Shown here one piece after another: positions 61,557 to 64,000 of a DNA stretch of 64,000 nucleotides. This DNA is from Cyanidium caldarium (lineage: Eukaryota; Rhodophyta; Bangiophyceae; Cyanidiales; Cyanidiaceae). Both the position numbers and the translations under genes were made by a program. The notes beneath the pieces were generated by a model, which saw only the letters and a program-made list of their open reading frames with translations, was not told the DNA's origin and ran no database searches. The DNA is taken from positions 124,001-188,000 of the forward strand of contig JANCYW010000010.1 of the NCBI GenBank assembly GCA_026184775.1, written 5' to 3'. Position 1 is the stretch's first letter. Each line of letters begins with the position of its first letter.

Positions 61557-64000
61557 ATGGCTTTCGTGTCCCTTCCAGGTCTGATCTACCGTGCAAGTAC
61601 CCCTGCAGTTCGCGTGTCGGATAGGGCACGGCTGGGCTGGAGTCGGAGTGCGTGGTTGCCGCGTTGGCGGCAGTCGTTCTCCCGCAGCAGTCGGCTGGAG
61701 GTGAATGGGGGGCGGCGGCGGTCGGCGTTCCGCAACCAGCAACCCAACGGCGGCGACGGATTGAGGCGGGTGATGAGCTCGGCCAGTGCATCGTCGGGCA
61801 CGGCTGCGGGGGCGATGCAGTCGCCGGTCAGCGTCTCTGTGCCGGAGCGCCGCGTGGGTGATGTGGTGCACGGCTTTCGGCTGGAGCGCGACGAGTGGCT
61901 GCCGGACGTGCGCTCGCACGTGCGCCTCTATCGGCACCAGCAGCTGGGAACGGAACTGGTGTCGGTGACGGCGGACGATGAGAACAAGACGTTCGGGGTG
62001 GCGTTCCGCACGCCGCCGTCCGACTCGCGCGGCGTGGCCCACATCCTGGAGCACTCGGTGTTGTGCGGATCGCGCAAGTATCCGGTGAAAGAGCCGTTCG
62101 TCGAACTGCTCAAGGCGTCGCTGAACACGTTTCTGAATGCGATGACTTTCCCGGACAAGACGTGCTATCCGGTGGCTAGTACCAACGTGGCCGACTTTTA
62201 CAACCTGGTCGACGTCTACATGGATGCGGTGTTCTTCCCGCGGCTGACGCCGGACGTGCTGGCGCAAGAGGGCCACCACGTGGAGCTCGACGACGTGCAC
62301 GGCGAGATGAGCTTCAAGGGAGTGGTGTACAACGAGATGAAGGGTGTCTATTCGTCGCCGGAAAGCGTGCTGATGACCCGCAGCCAGCAGGTGCTTTTCC
62401 CGGACACGGTGTACGGCCACGAGAGCGGCGGTGATCCGGGCGAGATACCCGACCTGACCTGGGAACAGTTTCAGCAGTTTCACGAGCGCTTCTACCACCC
62501 GAGCAATGCGCGGCTGTGGTTCTACGGTGATGACCCGGAGGACATGCGGCTGGGCAAGGCGTCCGAGTTTCTCGACGACTACATCGCCATGAGGCAGCGG
62601 CAGGGCAAGTCGCTCACGGTAGATGTGAGCGCGTCGCGCATTCCATTGCAGCCGCGGTTTAGTGCCCCGCGCGCGGTGGAGTTTCCGTACGACGCTGACG
62701 ACAAGGGCAAGTACCTGGCGACGGTGAATTGGATGTTGCACGGCACCACCACCGAGGTCGATCTGGAGCGTATGATGGCGCTGCTGGTGTTGGATCACCT
62801 GTTGCTGGGCACGTCGGCGTCGCCACTGCGCAAGGCGCTGATCGATGCGGACATCGGGGAGGACGTGCTGGGACCGGGGCTGGAGACCGAACTGTTGCAG
62901 ATGACCTACAGCGTGGGCATGAAGGGTCTGGCGTCCGCGGCGACGGTGGATCGCATGGAGCAGATCGTGCACGGCACACTGCGCTCGCTGGCGGAAGGGG
63001 CGCTCACCGAGGATCTGGTGCTGTCGTCGCTGAACACGGTGGAGTTTCGACTGCGCGAGAACAACACCGGCGCGTTCCCCAAGGGCCTGGCGCTGATGCT
63101 GCGCTCGCTGTCCACCTGGCTGCACGACGATGACCCGACCAAACTGCTGCGTTTTGAGCGCCCGCTGCAGGCGCTTCGGCAGCGTCTGCAGGCCGGGGAG
63201 GACGTTTTCCAGCAGCTGATTCGCCGCGAGCTGCTGGACAACCCGCATCGAGTGCGCGTAACGCTGCGGCCGGACCCGGAGATGGCGAAGCGCATGCGCG
63301 CTGCCGAGCGCGCCCGCCTGGATGCGTTGCGCGCCAAGATGGGCGAGCCGGAGCTGCAATCGCTGGTGCAGGACACGCAGCGGCTACGGGCCAAGCAGGA
63401 GGCGCCGGATCCGCCCGAGGCGCTGGCCAAGATTCCGGTGCTGCACGTGGCCGATCTGGAGCCGCGCGTCAAGACGGTGCCGCGGAAGGTGATCCGCGAG
63501 CACGCCGACGTGCAGGTGTTGTGGCATCCTCTGGCCACCAACGGGGTAGTGTATGCGGATGTAGGACTGGATTGGAGCCGGCTGCCGGCGGATCTGCTAC
63601 CGTTCATGGGCATCTACGCGGAGGCGTTGCTGGAGATGGGTACACAGCGCCAGGATTACGTGTCGCTGCAGCGGCGCATCGGACGGTACACCGGTGGCAT
63701 TCGTCCGGTGGTGTACGTGTCGCAGCAGGTGGACGAGCGCGGTCGCGGCGCGGTGGTGCAGCGCCTGTTCCTGCGCGGCAAGGCGATGGTGAATCAGACC
63801 GGCGATCTGCTGCAGATCGTGTCCGAGGTGTTGAACGAACCGCGCTGGGACAACCGCGAGCGCCTCCGCCAGCTGGTGATGGAAGAAAAGGCCGGGTTGG
63901 AGGCGCGGCTGGTCACCAGCGGACATGTGGTGGTGGCCAATCGGCTGCGGGCGCAGTACCGGGTGAGCGATTGGATGAGCGAGCAGATGGGCGGTATCTC
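61557..64000 (+). CDS. PREP: presequence protease PreP (M16C), 3' end cut by window
   Basis: At least 814 residues, open at the right edge; the family is about 1000-1080, so roughly 200-260 are missing. The leader (MAFVSLPGLIYRASTPAVRV, Arg/Ser-rich, early Phe) suggests plastid or dual import. The M16C zinc site is VAHILEHSVLCGSRKYPVKE, with downstream Glu in FKGVVYNEMKGVYSSPESV. Other PreP blocks are EPFVELLKASLNTFLNAMTF, PDKTCYPVASTN and VYGHESGGDP. PreP degrades cleaved targeting peptides in mitochondria and plastids. ATG 61557 is in frame with the active site without stops. The 656-codon frame on the opposite strand (61389-63359) is a His/Arg-rich shadow. Confidence 0.95.
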   Translation, partial: MAFVSLPGLIYRASTPAVRVSDRARLGWSRSAWLPRWRQSFSRSSRLEVNGGRRRSAFRNQQPNGGDGLRRVMSSASASSGTAAGAMQSPVSVSVPERRVGDVVHGFRLERDEWLPDVRSHVRLYRHQQLGTELVSVTADDENKTFGVAFRTPPSDSRGVAHILEHSVLCGSRKYPVKEPFVELLKASLNTFLNAMTFPDKTCYPVASTNVADFYNLVDVYMDAVFFPRLTPDVLAQEGHHVELDDVHGEMSFKGVVYNEMKGVYSSPESVLMTRSQQVLFPDTVYGHESGGDPGEIPDLTWEQFQQFHERFYHPSNARLWFYGDDPEDMRLGKASEFLDDYIAMRQRQGKSLTVDVSASRIPLQPRFSAPRAVEFPYDADDKGKYLATVNWMLHGTTTEVDLERMMALLVLDHLLLGTSASPLRKALIDADIGEDVLGPGLETELLQMTYSVGMKGLASAATVDRMEQIVHGTLRSLAEGALTEDLVLSSLNTVEFRLRENNTGAFPKGLALMLRSLSTWLHDDDPTKLLRFERPLQALRQRLQAGEDVFQQLIRRELLDNPHRVRVTLRPDPEMAKRMRAAERARLDALRAKMGEPELQSLVQDTQRLRAKQEAPDPPEALAKIPVLHVADLEPRVKTVPRKVIREHADVQVLWHPLATNGVVYADVGLDWSRLPADLLPFMGIYAEALLEMGTQRQDYVSLQRRIGRYTGGIRPVVYVSQQVDERGRGAVVQRLFLRGKAMVNQTGDLLQIVSEVLNEPRWDNRERLRQLVMEEKAGLEARLVTSGHVVVANRLRAQYRVSDWMSEQMGGI

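Noticed and set aside
61389-63359. 656-codon minus-strand open frame
   Set aside because: His/Gln/Arg-rich shadow opposite the PreP gene, whose frame has the zinc site and family motifs.
1-64000. Mobile elements, viral remnants and CRISPR arrays
   Set aside because: No transposase, reverse transcriptase, integrase or capsid-like frame, no terminal repeats and no spaced repeats were seen.

Overview
The window is a GC-rich, gene-dense piece of a eukaryotic nuclear genome. The best fit is a unicellular cyanidiophyte red alga of the Cyanidioschyzon type; this is inferred from gene content, with no database search. The evidence is a plastid-bearing gene set (nuclear sigma-70 factor, plastid ATP synthase gamma without the green-lineage regulatory cysteines, class II DAHP synthase, chorismate mutase, thioredoxin) and almost no introns. 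One spliceosomal intron is recognised among about 37 protein genes, and a 2193-codon DNA polymerase epsilon gene is a single open frame. Genes lie on both strands with short spacers, and two convergent pairs overlap in their coding ends. I see no transposons, retroelements, viral remnants or CRISPR arrays.

Layout. 1-11.9 kb: plastid DAHP synthase (cut by the left edge), a SANT-like protein, ribosomal eL39 divergent from eIF1A (whose intron carries a box C/D snoRNA candidate), NDUFAF6-like complex I assembly factor, topoisomerase VI A (SPO11-3 type), a BAR protein, TCTP and two small unknowns. 12-21.6 kb: an RRM protein, pantothenate kinase, an unknown, DPH7, a RAD51 paralog, gamma-glutamyl transpeptidase and phosphopantothenate-cysteine ligase. 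21.7-35.6 kb: mitochondrial Lon protease, DNA polymerase epsilon with an E2F-like site upstream, eIF2D, a y-type thioredoxin and a coiled-coil protein. 35.8-47.3 kb: a double-length M16 protease, a nucleotidylyltransferase, plastid ATP synthase gamma, VPS26, a U27-like box C/D snoRNA, a helical unknown, TRAP-gamma, chorismate mutase and adenylosuccinate lyase. 47.6-64 kb: an intron-bearing tRNA-Asn, plastid sigma factor, an alpha-actinin-like protein, a very large CHD remodeller ending in FYRN/FYRC domains, NSUN5, WDR33/Pfs2 and presequence protease PreP (cut by the right edge).

The genes do not form operons, but several share pathways: DAHP synthase and chorismate mutase (aromatic amino acids), pantothenate kinase and PPCS (coenzyme A), eIF1A, eIF2D, DPH7, NSUN5, eL39 and two snoRNAs (ribosome and translation), POLE, RAD51 paralog and TOP6A (DNA replication and repair), and Lon, PreP and another M16 protease (organelle protein turnover). 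The most notable observations are the CHD-FYR fusion and the two box C/D snoRNA candidates, whose guides match universally conserved 18S rRNA segments.
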